This document shows, in pieces, positions 16,473 to 24,233 of a DNA stretch of 64,000 bases. The first letter of the stretch is position 1. Each line of letters begins with the position of its first letter. The stretch spans positions 1 to 64,000 of the forward strand of contig NZ_NIJK01000006.1 of NCBI RefSeq assembly GCF_002836975.1, given 5' to 3'. The notes under the pieces were generated by a model, which saw only the letters and a list, made by a program, of their open reading frames with translations, did no database searches and was not told the origin of the DNA. The position numbers and the translations under genes are program-made. Source of the stretch: Shewanella indica. Its GTDB lineage: Bacteria > Pseudomonadota > Gammaproteobacteria > Enterobacterales > Shewanellaceae.

Positions 16473-16856
16473 ATGTTGAAGATGATATCCACTGTTCTTG
16501 TAGCCTGCGCCTTGTTGCTGCCTGGAGCGGCCAACGCCATGAAGATCAAGGACTACCACAAAGAAGTCATGACGGCTGAAAATGGTCGTGTCGATTGCGC
16601 CGCCTGCCATGGTGATGCCAAGCGCAAGACCATTCCCGATGCGACAGCCTGTGAAGCCTGCCACGGCACTCCTGAAGATGTTGCCAAGCAGACAGCACGT
16701 CCGGCCAACGCCGGTCATGATGTTGAACCCAACCCCCATGACAGCCTGCACTATGGCACGGACTTGCCATGTACTTACTGCCATCAGGAGCACAAAGAGA
16801 GCAAGGTTTATTGCAATCAGTGCCATGAGTTCACTTATCCAGCAATGAAGCGCTAA
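16473..16856 (+). CDS. Periplasmic tetraheme cytochrome c (c3-like, FccA heme-domain type)
   Basis: A 127-residue protein with a signal peptide (MLKMISTVLVACALLLPGAANA) and four CxxCH heme sites at 42-46 (CAACH), 60-64 (CEACH), 100-104 (CTYCH) and 114-118 (CNQCH). The last part, HKESKVYCNQCHEF, closely resembles the end of the heme domain of Shewanella flavocytochrome c fumarate reductase. It probably takes electrons from the inner-membrane quinol dehydrogenase CymA (not in this window) and passes them to the flavoprotein at 13205, forming a two-protein version of the fused flavocytochrome. AGGAA at 16461-16465 serves the ATG. It is the last gene of the operon, followed by a strong terminator. 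Confidence 0.93.
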   Translation: MLKMISTVLVACALLLPGAANAMKIKDYHKEVMTAENGRVDCAACHGDAKRKTIPDATACEACHGTPEDVAKQTARPANAGHDVEPNPHDSLHYGTDLPCTYCHQEHKESKVYCNQCHEFTYPAMKR

Positions 16857-16911
16857 GTCGGCGGTTCGAGTCTCCCTGTATTCTTTGGATTGGACCCAGT
16901 CCGTTATTTCC

Positions 16912-16938
16912 ACCGCAGCCTTGGCTGCGGTTTTTTTT
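16912..16938 (+). terminator. Terminator of the reductase-lyase-cytochrome operon
   Basis: ACCGCAGCC pairs with GGCTGCGGT around a very tight TT turn, followed by a run of Ts to 16938. Confidence 0.88.
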
Positions 16939-16942
16939 GGAT

Positions 16943-16970
16943 AAAAAAAGGTCTGCCAAAAGGGCAGACC
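16943..16970 (-). terminator. Terminator of the minus-strand peptidase gene
   Basis: On the minus strand GGTCTGCC, a five-base loop, GGCAGACC and a run of seven Ts. It lies beside the plus-strand terminator at 16912-16938, closing the convergent pair. It is about 90 bases past the peptidase stop. Confidence 0.8.
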
Positions 16971-17060
16971 GGGACGACACCGAAACAAGCGTTTAAGCAA
17001 AGCGTCAATGGATGTGGAACCAAGTTCAGTGTGCGCTTTTAAAATTAACCCAAACTGAAT

Positions 17061-18347
17061 TCACCTGAGCGCCTGGCCGCGATTGAGCGCAATCAGCTTA
17101 TCGAGGATCCGCTCACCATCCATGCGTATGCCATTGTGCTCATATTCAGAGGTCAACCAATACTTGAGGTTGCCGACTCTGGCGGCGGTTTCCAGGCTGT
17201 AGGCCTGCTCGACATACATGTCTTCGCTGTAGATGGCAGCGGCGACAGGTACCCGGTTATTGGCGAGAATGTTCGGGTCATAGAGTGAAGGCCAATCGGC
17301 TTTGGCGGCCAGCAATTCGGCGCAGGCTTTCAGCGGCTTGAGGTTGGCAAACTGTTCGAACATCCAGGGGTAAATCATCTCACCGCTGAAAAGCAGCTCT
17401 TCGGCGTCCGGGGCAAAAGCCGGATATTCGCCCCGCACCCTGTGGGCGGCCCAGTTTGCGGCTTGCTGCTGGCAGTAGATGGACTCATGCATGATGGCAA
17501 ACAGTGGGTTAGTATTGTAATCCAGCATTTGACAGAACTGCGCCTCAAACAAGGGGTTGAGCGCCTTGCCACTTGGGGTATCTATCAAGGCTTGCTCCAG
17601 CAGATAGTAGACCGCCTCCGGCCCCTGCTCCATACCTAAGTTAACCCCCAAAAGTTGCAGCATTTCCTGGGTCAGCCGCTCTCCTGTGGCCAGGCGCGCC
17701 TCATGGCTATTGATAAAGCCTCTGAGCTCGGCCAATAGGGCTTTGGCATCTTTGAAGCGGGCAAAGAAATCCTGGTTTTTGGCCAGCAGGCGTTGATAAG
17801 TTGCCCGGTAAACCTCGGTAGCGGGGCGCTCAAGGGAAGGGATACCGCCGGTAATAAAGGCTTCCTTGAGCCCTTGCGGCGCGGCGCTCAGGTATCTGAG
17901 TACGCAAAAGCCACCGAAACTCTGACCGAGAATGCTCCAGGGAGTATCAGGGCTCAGTTGCACCCGAATCGCCTCGGCATCGCGGATGATGTTGTCGGCG
18001 CGGAAATGGCTCAGGTGCTCAGCCTGCTCGTCAGGCGTCATGCCGTCCAGCGTCTTGAAGCTGACCGGACTTGAAAGACCAGTACCACGCTGATCCAGCA
18101 AGAGTACCCTATACTCCTTGAGCGCTCTTTTAATCCAGCCGCCATTGGCAAGGGGGCGGGCGGCACCAAAGCCCGGGCCACCCTGAAAGAACACCAGGAG
18201 TGGCAGGGTCGCGGCGTTATCCTGGGTGCCGATAAGCTCCCTGGCAAAAATTTGCAGTTGTTCCCCGGTGGGATGCTGATAATCCAGAGGCAGAGAGAAG
18301 AAGTGTTTGCGGCTCAGGATGCCAGCAAGACGGCTGTCTGTTATCAT
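17061..18347 (-). CDS. pip: Prolyl aminopeptidase (proline iminopeptidase), S33 family
   Basis: Alpha/beta-hydrolase of about 428 residues. The oxyanion-hole block is FFQGGPGFG (the HGGPG variant of the family), DQRGTGLSSP follows, and the nucleophile is Ser143 in LGQSFGG. The catalytic histidine is probably that of YEHNGI near the C-terminus. S33 peptidases of this long type cut N-terminal proline from peptides in the cytoplasm. A longer reading starts at 18458, but the ATG at 18347 has AAGG about eight bases upstream and starts where family proteins do. It is divergent from the MBL hydrolase gene. Confidence 0.85.
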   Translation of the reverse strand: MITDSRLAGILSRKHFFSLPLDYQHPTGEQLQIFARELIGTQDNAATLPLLVFFQGGPGFGAARPLANGGWIKRALKEYRVLLLDQRGTGLSSPVSFKTLDGMTPDEQAEHLSHFRADNIIRDAEAIRVQLSPDTPWSILGQSFGGFCVLRYLSAAPQGLKEAFITGGIPSLERPATEVYRATYQRLLAKNQDFFARFKDAKALLAELRGFINSHEARLATGERLTQEMLQLLGVNLGMEQGPEAVYYLLEQALIDTPSGKALNPLFEAQFCQMLDYNTNPLFAIMHESIYCQQQAANWAAHRVRGEYPAFAPDAEELLFSGEMIYPWMFEQFANLKPLKACAELLAAKADWPSLYDPNILANNRVPVAAAIYSEDMYVEQAYSLETAARVGNLKYWLTSEYEHNGIRMDGERILDKLIALNRGQALR

Positions 18348-18539
18348 GTAGGGCCTTGGGCTTGACAGTGGATGGCTCAAAATTGTATACAAAAATCCCT
18401 GCGCTGCAAACCGGCGCCAGAAAAGCTGCCTATCTGGCGCTTTCCTGCCCGGGATCAATTTTTCTGTTGCAGGGTTGATGGATCATGCACCGAGACGATC
18501 TATCGATCATGGAACGATAACAGCCTGCGAGTGTGTGTA

Positions 18540-19187
18540 ATGAAATACCAGATCATCCCAGTGACCCCTTTCCAGCAGAATTGCAGCCTCATCTGGTGTG
18601 AGAAGAGTGGCAAAGCCGCTGTGATAGATCCAGGTGGTAACCATGAGCGCATCATGGATGCCCTGGCGCAGCACGGCCTGCAGTTGCAATATATTCTTTT
18701 GACTCACGGCCACATAGATCATGTTGGTGCCGCCAAGGCTTTGGCCACCGAATGTGACGTGCAGATTATTGGCCCGCATATCGACGATAAATTTTGGCTG
18801 GAGAACCTGCCACGCCAAAGCCAGAACTTTGGTTTCCCGGCCTGCGCCGCCTTCGAGGCAGACCGTTATCTGGAAGATGGTGAAGAGGTTATCTTGGGCG
18901 AGCAGGCATTGCAGGTGTTTCACTGTCCGGGGCATACACCCGGGCATGTGATCTTCTTTGACCGCGAAGAGAACCTGGCCTGGGTGGGAGATGTCCTTTT
19001 CCGTGGCTCTATAGGCCGTACTGACTTTCCCGGCTCCAACTATCAGCAGCTGATTGACTCCATTCGTTACAAACTCTGGCCTTTGGGCGAGCAGGTCAAT
19101 TTCATTCCCGGCCACGGCCCTATGTCGAGCTTTGGTGAAGAAAGGCGTAATAACCCCTTTGTTGCCGATCAGCTACTGGCCGATTGA
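18540..19187 (+). CDS. MBL-fold hydrolase, YcbL-type glyoxalase II homologue
   Basis: A 215-residue metallo-beta-lactamase-fold protein with THGH58IDH61 (H56, H58, D60, H61), a later HCPGHTPGHVIFF block and a GDVLFRGSIGRTDFPG block that are typical of YcbL/type II hydroxyacylglutathione hydrolases. These hydrolyse glutathione thioesters such as S-lactoylglutathione. The frame is open from 18372, but MKYQIIPVTPFQQNC at 18540 is the family start. The ribosome site is weak. Physiological substrate uncertain. Confidence 0.88.
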   Translation: MKYQIIPVTPFQQNCSLIWCEKSGKAAVIDPGGNHERIMDALAQHGLQLQYILLTHGHIDHVGAAKALATECDVQIIGPHIDDKFWLENLPRQSQNFGFPACAAFEADRYLEDGEEVILGEQALQVFHCPGHTPGHVIFFDREENLAWVGDVLFRGSIGRTDFPGSNYQQLIDSIRYKLWPLGEQVNFIPGHGPMSSFGEERRNNPFVADQLLAD

Positions 19188-19206
19188 GGCATTCCAGTCG
19201 CAACAG

Positions 19207-19228
19207 ACCCGGGCATGCCCGGGTTTTT
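19207..19228 (+). terminator. Terminator after the MBL hydrolase
   Basis: ACCCGGGC pairs with GCCCGGGT around AT and is followed by Ts. It starts 19 bases after the stop codon. Confidence 0.9.
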
Positions 19229-19388
19229 ATTTGGCTAAAATTCACTCCATTATTGTTTTTTTACTACCAAACGTTTGCAAAGTGAGCCGGATATCGGCAT
19301 TAATAAGCCCTTTTTTGGTGTGGATCCGGTTTTTGTTATCAAAATCGGGGTAATTTAACCAATGTTTACATATTGTGGAGATACTCCT

Positions 19389-19892
19389 ATGCAACAGCGT
19401 TGGCATGCAGCAATATCTGCCGGTCTCTTGGCCACTGTCTGGTGTGGGGTTGCCGACACCTTTGGGCTGATCACCTGGATAGGGTTTCTAGGATGCAGTA
19501 CTTTCTTTGCTCAAGGACGCAGTGGTTTTGCCGGTCTGCTTCAGGCCTGGTGCACCAATACATCGGGAGTATTCTGGGCTTGGCTTATCATCAGTGGTAG
19601 TAGCTTCTTTGTCTCGCCGCTATTTGGCTGGATCTTCACAGGTATAGCCACCAGTGCCATGTGCCTGCAGGCCTGTTTCGGTAAACTTAACTTTATTCCC
19701 GGTGCCTTTATTGGTTGTTGCATCACCTTTGCCATGTCGGCGGATATTACAGCTATTATGCCGCCGCTGCTGATTGGCGCCGTATTCGGTTATGCCATGA
19801 GTCGCTTGACCGACCTCATGGGCTATTGCCAAACCAGTCGCAGTCGTCAAACTCAAACAAAACCTCTGCCGGTCGAAAGGGCGGTGGAGTAA
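19389..19892 (+). CDS. DUF1097 family membrane protein (YcdZ-like)
   Basis: About 167 residues, nearly all membrane-embedded, with five or six hydrophobic segments and small-residue-rich helices (GFLGCSTFFAQGRSG, FIPGAFIGCCITFAMS). This is the DUF1097 pattern, function unknown. The frame is open from 19362, but GGAG at 19377-19380 fits the ATG at 19389. It is followed within 56 bp by the chemoreceptor gene on the same strand. Confidence 0.72.
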   Translation: MQQRWHAAISAGLLATVWCGVADTFGLITWIGFLGCSTFFAQGRSGFAGLLQAWCTNTSGVFWAWLIISGSSFFVSPLFGWIFTGIATSAMCLQACFGKLNFIPGAFIGCCITFAMSADITAIMPPLLIGAVFGYAMSRLTDLMGYCQTSRSRQTQTKPLPVERAVE

Positions 19893-19948
19893 TAGATTAT
19901 ATTGCCAGGATCCTGTCCCGGCTTTTAGCTTCGCGCTGAGGAGCACTG

Positions 19949-21364
19949 ATGAAGCAGATCCAGTTTAGAAAAGTTGATGCCATGCTGATTAAGTTCAGTC
20001 TCAACGGTAAATTCTGGCTTGTGTGTTCGCTGGTTAGCGCCATAACCGTCGCTATCGCACTGGCTAACTGGTGGCAGTTGGATGCCAGTGTAACCCAGGG
20101 CGCTGAGGCGCGTTTACAAGCCAAAGCCGAGACCCTGCTCCAGTTGGCGCCCAAGCAGGGGCGCGATCTTTGGCTACAGCAGCAAGGTCTTAGCCGTAAT
20201 GAACCGCGCGCTGAGATCAAAGTTATGCTCAGTAGCCATGATGGTAACTACTGGCTCGGTGACAGCTTAACACTGCAAGAGCAAGAGATGCTCAGCAGGG
20301 CGAACTGGTTGCTGCTGTGGGCCTTTGTCGGGCTGTTGCCGCTGTTTCAACTCAGCTATTGGATCTCCACCTCTCTCGGCGGCGGACTCTGGGATATGTA
20401 TATGGCGATCAAACGCCTGGCTGACGGCGATTTGAGCTTTAGGCTCAATTTCTTCGGTACAGATGATTTTAGCCTGATAGCCCGCGAGATTGACCGCTGC
20501 GCCGATAACATGAGCGAAATGGTCACCGCCATCAGCAGTAATGCTGAAACCTTGTCGATGGCGGCTTCCGAATTTGCCGAGCAAGCCGCTGCCGGTGATG
20601 AGATGGGCAAAATTCAGTGGCAGTTTCTCGATACTGTGGCCACGGCGATGGAGCAGATGAGCAATGCCATTACCGAAGTGTCCCACAACGCCGCCGAAAC
20701 ATCTTCCCAGACCCGGGACAATGCCTCTCAGATGGGCCTGGGTGCCAGACATATAGCAGAAACGGTTGCCAGCATAGGTGAGTTGTCGAGCCGGATTGCC
20801 GAGGCGTTCTCTTCGGTATCGCAACTGTCGCGGGAGGCTACCGAGATTGGCGCTGTGGTGACCACTATTGATGGCATTTCCGAGCAGACCAATCTGCTGG
20901 CGCTCAATGCCGCTATTGAGGCGGCCAGAGCCGGTGAACAGGGGCGTGGCTTTGCCGTGGTTGCCGACGAGGTGCGGACCCTGGCGGGACGAACCCAGGA
21001 AGCGACAGTGGAAATTCAACGTATGATAGAGGGTTTACAGGCGGGCAGCCGCAATTTGTCTCAACTGACTGAGGCGATAGTGTCGCAGGCCGATGAAAGC
21101 CGCCAGGCGATCATTCAGGTGGGTACGGATGTTGAGGGGATGCGTGGCTCAGTGGATGCGGTATTTGATCGCAGCAGCCAAATCGCAGCCTCGGCCGAAG
21201 AGCAAAGCGTGTCGGCCCGGGAGATCAGCTCGCAGCTTGGCGATATCCGCAGCCACTCGGATCAGATGCGCCAGGCCAGCGAAAGGGCGATAGAGCTGAG
21301 TCAAAAACTGGCCCAGGCTTCAGCCTCTCTGACCCGGCTGTTGGCACAATATAAAACCAGTTAA
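19949..21364 (+). CDS. Methyl-accepting chemotaxis protein with small periplasmic domain
   Basis: A 471-residue chemoreceptor. A first membrane segment (about residues 26-45), a short periplasmic stretch of about 65 residues, a second segment (about 113-132) and a HAMP-like region are followed by the methyl-accepting signalling domain. The hairpin tip is seen as [37 protein letters not shown] in order, the CheA/CheW contact zone. The sensing domain is too short for a dCache or 4HB domain, so the ligand is unknown. GAGGAG seven bases before the ATG supports the start. Confidence 0.93.
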   Translation: MKQIQFRKVDAMLIKFSLNGKFWLVCSLVSAITVAIALANWWQLDASVTQGAEARLQAKAETLLQLAPKQGRDLWLQQQGLSRNEPRAEIKVMLSSHDGNYWLGDSLTLQEQEMLSRANWLLLWAFVGLLPLFQLSYWISTSLGGGLWDMYMAIKRLADGDLSFRLNFFGTDDFSLIAREIDRCADNMSEMVTAISSNAETLSMAASEFAEQAAAGDEMGKIQWQFLDTVATAMEQMSNAITEVSHNAAETSSQTRDNASQMGLGARHIAETVASIGELSSRIAEAFSSVSQLSREATEIGAVVTTIDGISEQTNLLALNAAIEAARAGEQGRGFAVVADEVRTLAGRTQEATVEIQRMIEGLQAGSRNLSQLTEAIVSQADESRQAIIQVGTDVEGMRGSVDAVFDRSSQIAASAEEQSVSAREISSQLGDIRSHSDQMRQASERAIELSQKLAQASASLTRLLAQYKTS

Positions 21365-21388
21365 ACGGGTAGACAGTAGCGCCATAAA

Positions 21389-21420
21389 AAAACGCCGGCA
21401 CCATCAGATGTCGGCGTTTT
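21389..21420. terminator. Terminator after the chemoreceptor
   Basis: A 12-bp stem (AAAACGCCGGCA with TGTCGGCGTTTT, one G-T pair) around an eight-base loop, with A-run before and T-run after. It may also act on the minus strand for xthA. Confidence 0.82.
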
Positions 21421-21476
21421 GCGTTATAGCGTTTCCTGAGCTTTGTTTTTTGCCTCAAGCGCGCCGCTCGCTGTGG

Positions 21477-21512
21477 TCAGCATCAGCATCAGCATCAGTA
21501 TCAGTATCAGCA
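21477..21512. repeat. Hexamer tandem repeat, six copies
   Basis: TCAGCA three times, TCAGTA twice, TCAGCA once, with no interruption. It lies in the spacer between the terminator and the end of xthA and is not inside a credible gene. Confidence 0.85.
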
Positions 21513-21536
21513 GCGCCATCAGCGCTCACAACCAGG

Positions 21537-22343
21537 TCAGCGAAAACAGCTCCAGATAGGCGCGTGATCCGAGGGCTTGTCGATGCCGCGAAGCGCGTAA
21601 TCTACATCGGCCTCACTCAAGCGGCTTGCCAGCGACTCGGTTGCCAGGATCACATCGATACGCAGGCCGCGGTTATCATCAAAGCCACGGCTGCGATAAT
21701 CAAACCAGGAGTAGCGTTCGCTGCGCTGCGGGTGCAACTGGCGGAAGGTATCCACCAAACCCCAGTCCAGCAGGGTTTGCAACCATTCACGCTCTTCCGG
21801 CTGGAAGCTGCATTTACCCGTCTTCAGCCAACGTTTGGCATTGGCGTCGCCGATGCCGATATCCAGATCCAGCGGCGAGATATTGATATCTCCTATGATG
21901 GCAATATCCTGATCCGGGCTGAATGAGTTTTGCAGATACTGCATCAGATCGGCATAAAACTTACGCTTGGCCGGGTACTTGGTTTCGTGATTGATATTCT
22001 CCCCCTGGGGGAAGTAGCCGTTGATCACTGTCAGTACACGGCCGTTGTCCTGGATGAACTTGCCGGCGATAAGCCGGCGCTGGGCATCTTCATCGTCGGT
22101 GGGAAAGCCTTTTTGAACCTCAATGGGGGCCTGTTTGGATAACAGAGCCACACCATAGTGGGCCTTGCCACCGTGGAAATGTACCTGATAACCCATGGCT
22201 TCCACTTCGGCCAGAGGGAAGGCCTCGTCGTGCACCTTGGTTTCCTGCAGCCCTATGATGTCCGGTTGGTGGCTGTCTATCAACTGTTGCAGCTGATGCA
22301 GACGGGCTCTCAATCCGTTGATGTTGAAGGAAACGATTTTCAT
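21537..22343 (-). CDS. xthA: Exodeoxyribonuclease III
   Basis: A 268-residue AP endonuclease/3'-5' exonuclease. The active-site blocks are clear: FN7[10 protein letters not shown]34[18 protein letters not shown] and the closing SDHAPIW. It cuts DNA 5' of abasic sites and removes 3' blocking groups in base-excision repair. Its ATG overlaps the stop of yciI by one base (TGATG), and yciI overlaps yciB in the same way, so the three minus-strand genes look translationally coupled. Confidence 0.96.
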   Translation of the reverse strand: MKIVSFNINGLRARLHQLQQLIDSHQPDIIGLQETKVHDEAFPLAEVEAMGYQVHFHGGKAHYGVALLSKQAPIEVQKGFPTDDEDAQRRLIAGKFIQDNGRVLTVINGYFPQGENINHETKYPAKRKFYADLMQYLQNSFSPDQDIAIIGDINISPLDLDIGIGDANAKRWLKTGKCSFQPEEREWLQTLLDWGLVDTFRQLHPQRSERYSWFDYRSRGFDDNRGLRIDVILATESLASRLSEADVDYALRGIDKPSDHAPIWSCFR

Positions 22344-22642
22344 CAGGGCAGCACTCGTTTGAAGGGTTTAACGATAACACTCAGATAAACGCCGGCGGCA
22401 ACATAAGGATCGGCATTGGCCCAGGCCTGGGCGGCTTCCAGCGATTCAAACTCGGCCACCACCAAAGAGCCGCTGAATCCTGCGTCCCCCGGGTTTTCAC
22501 TGTCCACGGCGGGATGTGGGCCGGCCAGCATCAATCGTCCTTCATCGGCCAGCAGTTGCAGGCGTTGCAGATGGGCCGGACGAGCGGCAAGACGTTTTTC
22601 CAGGCTGTTTTCAACATCTTGGGATGAGATCATATACCACAT
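22343..22642 (-). CDS. yciI: YciI-like protein
   Basis: A 99-residue ferredoxin-like-fold protein with the YciI pattern: [39 protein letters not shown] and [24 protein letters not shown]. The family contains a conserved His-Asp pair but has no assigned reaction. The start ATG overlaps the yciB stop and its stop overlaps the xthA start. Confidence 0.92.
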   Translation of the reverse strand: MWYMISSQDVENSLEKRLAARPAHLQRLQLLADEGRLMLAGPHPAVDSENPGDAGFSGSLVVAEFESLEAAQAWANADPYVAAGVYLSVIVKPFKRVLP

Positions 22643-23187
22643 TATTTGAGTTCCTTGCGTTGCTCTTCGGGGATGTGTTTAAAGAGATAAACCACGGTTG
22701 CTATGGTGTTCAGCAGCGTCACTGCGGTCAGGCCAAAGACCTTGAAGTTGACCCAGGTTTCCTGACTCAGACTGAAGGCGACATAGATATTGATAATGCC
22801 GCAGACAATAAAGAAACTGACCCAGTACCAGGTGACTTGGGCCCATATCTTGTCGGCGACCTTGAGTTCTTGCCCCAGCATGCCCTTGAGTACAGGCTTA
22901 TTCAGCAATTGGCTGACACCCAGACCCAAGGCGAACAGGGCATAGACTATGGTGACTTTCCATTTGATAAAGGTATCGTCGTGAAACACCAGAGTCAGGG
23001 TGCCGAATACGGCCACCATGGCAAAGGTGATGAGATGCATTTTCTCAAGTTTGCGGTACAAGAGATAGGTCACCACGAGTTGCAGCGCCGTTGCGGCTAT
23101 CAGGGCGCCACTGGCGACATAGATATCGTAAAACTTATAAACGGCGAAGAAGATGACCAGCGGCAGGAAATCCAGCAGTTGTTTCAT
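22642..23187 (-). CDS. yciB: Inner-membrane-spanning protein YciB (septation protein A)
   Basis: A 181-residue membrane protein with five predicted segments, starting [23 protein letters not shown], the family hallmark. YciB/IspZ proteins affect cell division and envelope integrity. First gene of the yciB-yciI-xthA set. The same order of yciB and yciI is common in gamma-proteobacteria. Confidence 0.94.
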   Translation of the reverse strand: MKQLLDFLPLVIFFAVYKFYDIYVASGALIAATALQLVVTYLLYRKLEKMHLITFAMVAVFGTLTLVFHDDTFIKWKVTIVYALFALGLGVSQLLNKPVLKGMLGQELKVADKIWAQVTWYWVSFFIVCGIINIYVAFSLSQETWVNFKVFGLTAVTLLNTIATVVYLFKHIPEEQRKELK

Positions 23188-23282
23188 AGTAATCAGACTG
23201 AGTGAAAATTGCCTGTGAGTTTAGCACGGCGGGCTTTGAGGGATAAACCTCTTCGGCCCTTGCGTGGGTCAGTGCACAATTA

Positions 23283-23723
23283 TTACAGGGAACCTGAGTT
23301 GATCTTGCCGGTCTCCGGGATAATTTCCACTATCACCCAGGCCCGGCCCCGTTTATGCAGGCGAATGGTTCTGTCATCGACCCAGGGACGACCACCTTTA
23401 CGACCGGTAAATTTGACCACGACAGTCACGTCATCGGTGAATTTGCGAAAGAAGTCGATATCTATCTCCTCAATCTCCAGGGTGACATCTGTCATCTGTA
23501 GATTGAGCATATGGCGCTGCACAGAGGCGGCGATATAGTAACTTTTCAGCACCTCCTTCATAGGGTCGTCGACATACAGGCTCGCCTTCTCGACATCCTT
23601 ATCTACGTAGATGGCCTGAAAGAATCCCAGGGCGACTTGCTCTGGGGTATCTATGGTGGCTTGACTCGGGTCATCATTGCAGCCAAATAGGCCGAGCAGA
23701 CAAAGAAAAAGCAGATATTTCAT
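23283..23723 (-). CDS. Small lipoprotein, DUF4878/NTF2-like
   Basis: About 146 residues. The N-terminus is a lipoprotein signal (MKYLLFLCLLGLFGC15, lipobox LFGC), then an NTF2-like domain with TPEQVALGFFQAIYVDKD and alternating strands, resembling DUF4878 proteins. The open frame begins at 23750, but the lipobox spacing demands the ATG at 23723. Function unknown. It stands apart from yciB by 95 bp on the same strand. Confidence 0.75.
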   Translation of the reverse strand: MKYLLFLCLLGLFGCNDDPSQATIDTPEQVALGFFQAIYVDKDVEKASLYVDDPMKEVLKSYYIAASVQRHMLNLQMTDVTLEIEEIDIDFFRKFTDDVTVVVKFTGRKGGRPWVDDRTIRLHKRGRAWVIVEIIPETGKINSGSL

Positions 23724-23750
23724 AGTGTTGACCCTGGTGATTGGTGCCAA

Positions 23751-24185
23751 ACAGTATCGTTTTTTTTAGCATTTATCGCAAGCCGCTGCCTCGGGCTTGA
23801 CGGGATCGGCGATCCTGTGGCATATAGAAAGGGTAGTATAAAGATTCTTATCCACAGAATCTGTGGACAAGTGTGTTGAAGACTCGATAGATACTTCCTA
23901 AGCGATTGATATCGTCGTTAAATTGTCGCTGGTCAATTTTTGACGCTTGGCGTTTTCCCCTATCAATTTCTTCCCTGATTACTTATTTCTGACTTAATCA
24001 TCCCTGGCGTAAATGATCCTTTGCGTCGAATTTGTACAGCATTTGCTGATAAAAGCCGCAGTCAGTCCATAATACCGTTTAAATAACAAAATCAAACTGC
24101 TGAAGCGGATAGGGTGTGGTTACCGGATATCAAATACTTCTTTCTGACTGTCAGAGTGGCATTCCCCGGAGAGCCGCGATGAACC
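23751..24185. other. Intergenic region with an inverted pair of DnaA-box-like sequences
   Basis: About 430 bases with no convincing gene on either strand, AT-rich in the middle. The notable content is the inverted DnaA-box pair at 23848-23870. The promoter of the lipoprotein gene should also lie here. I see no further recognised structure. Confidence 0.6.
23848..23870. promoter_or_regulatory. Inverted pair of DnaA-box-like sites
   Basis: TTATCCACA (23848-23856) matches the strict DnaA box consensus, and TGTGGACAA (23862-23870) is the reverse complement of TTGTCCACA, a common variant. The two form a dyad of ten bases per arm with one mismatch around AAT. The pair sits upstream of the lipoprotein gene; whether it binds DnaA is untested. 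Confidence 0.5.
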
Positions 24186-24216
24186 AAAAAAAGCGCCTGC
24201 AGTAGCAGACGCTTTT
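24186..24216 (-). terminator. Terminator after pta
   Basis: On the minus strand AGCGTCTGC pairs with GCAGGCGCT (one G-T) around TACT, followed by seven Ts. It begins about 20 bases beyond the pta stop. Confidence 0.88.
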
Positions 24217-24233
24217 GAATTGGCTATAGGCCG

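Noticed and set aside
21477..21512. Repeat considered as a CRISPR fragment
   Set aside because: The units are six bases long without spacers and no cas genes are present.
23848..23870. Chromosome replication origin
   Set aside because: Only two boxes are present, without dnaA, dnaN, gidA or mnmG neighbours or an AT-rich 13-mer array.
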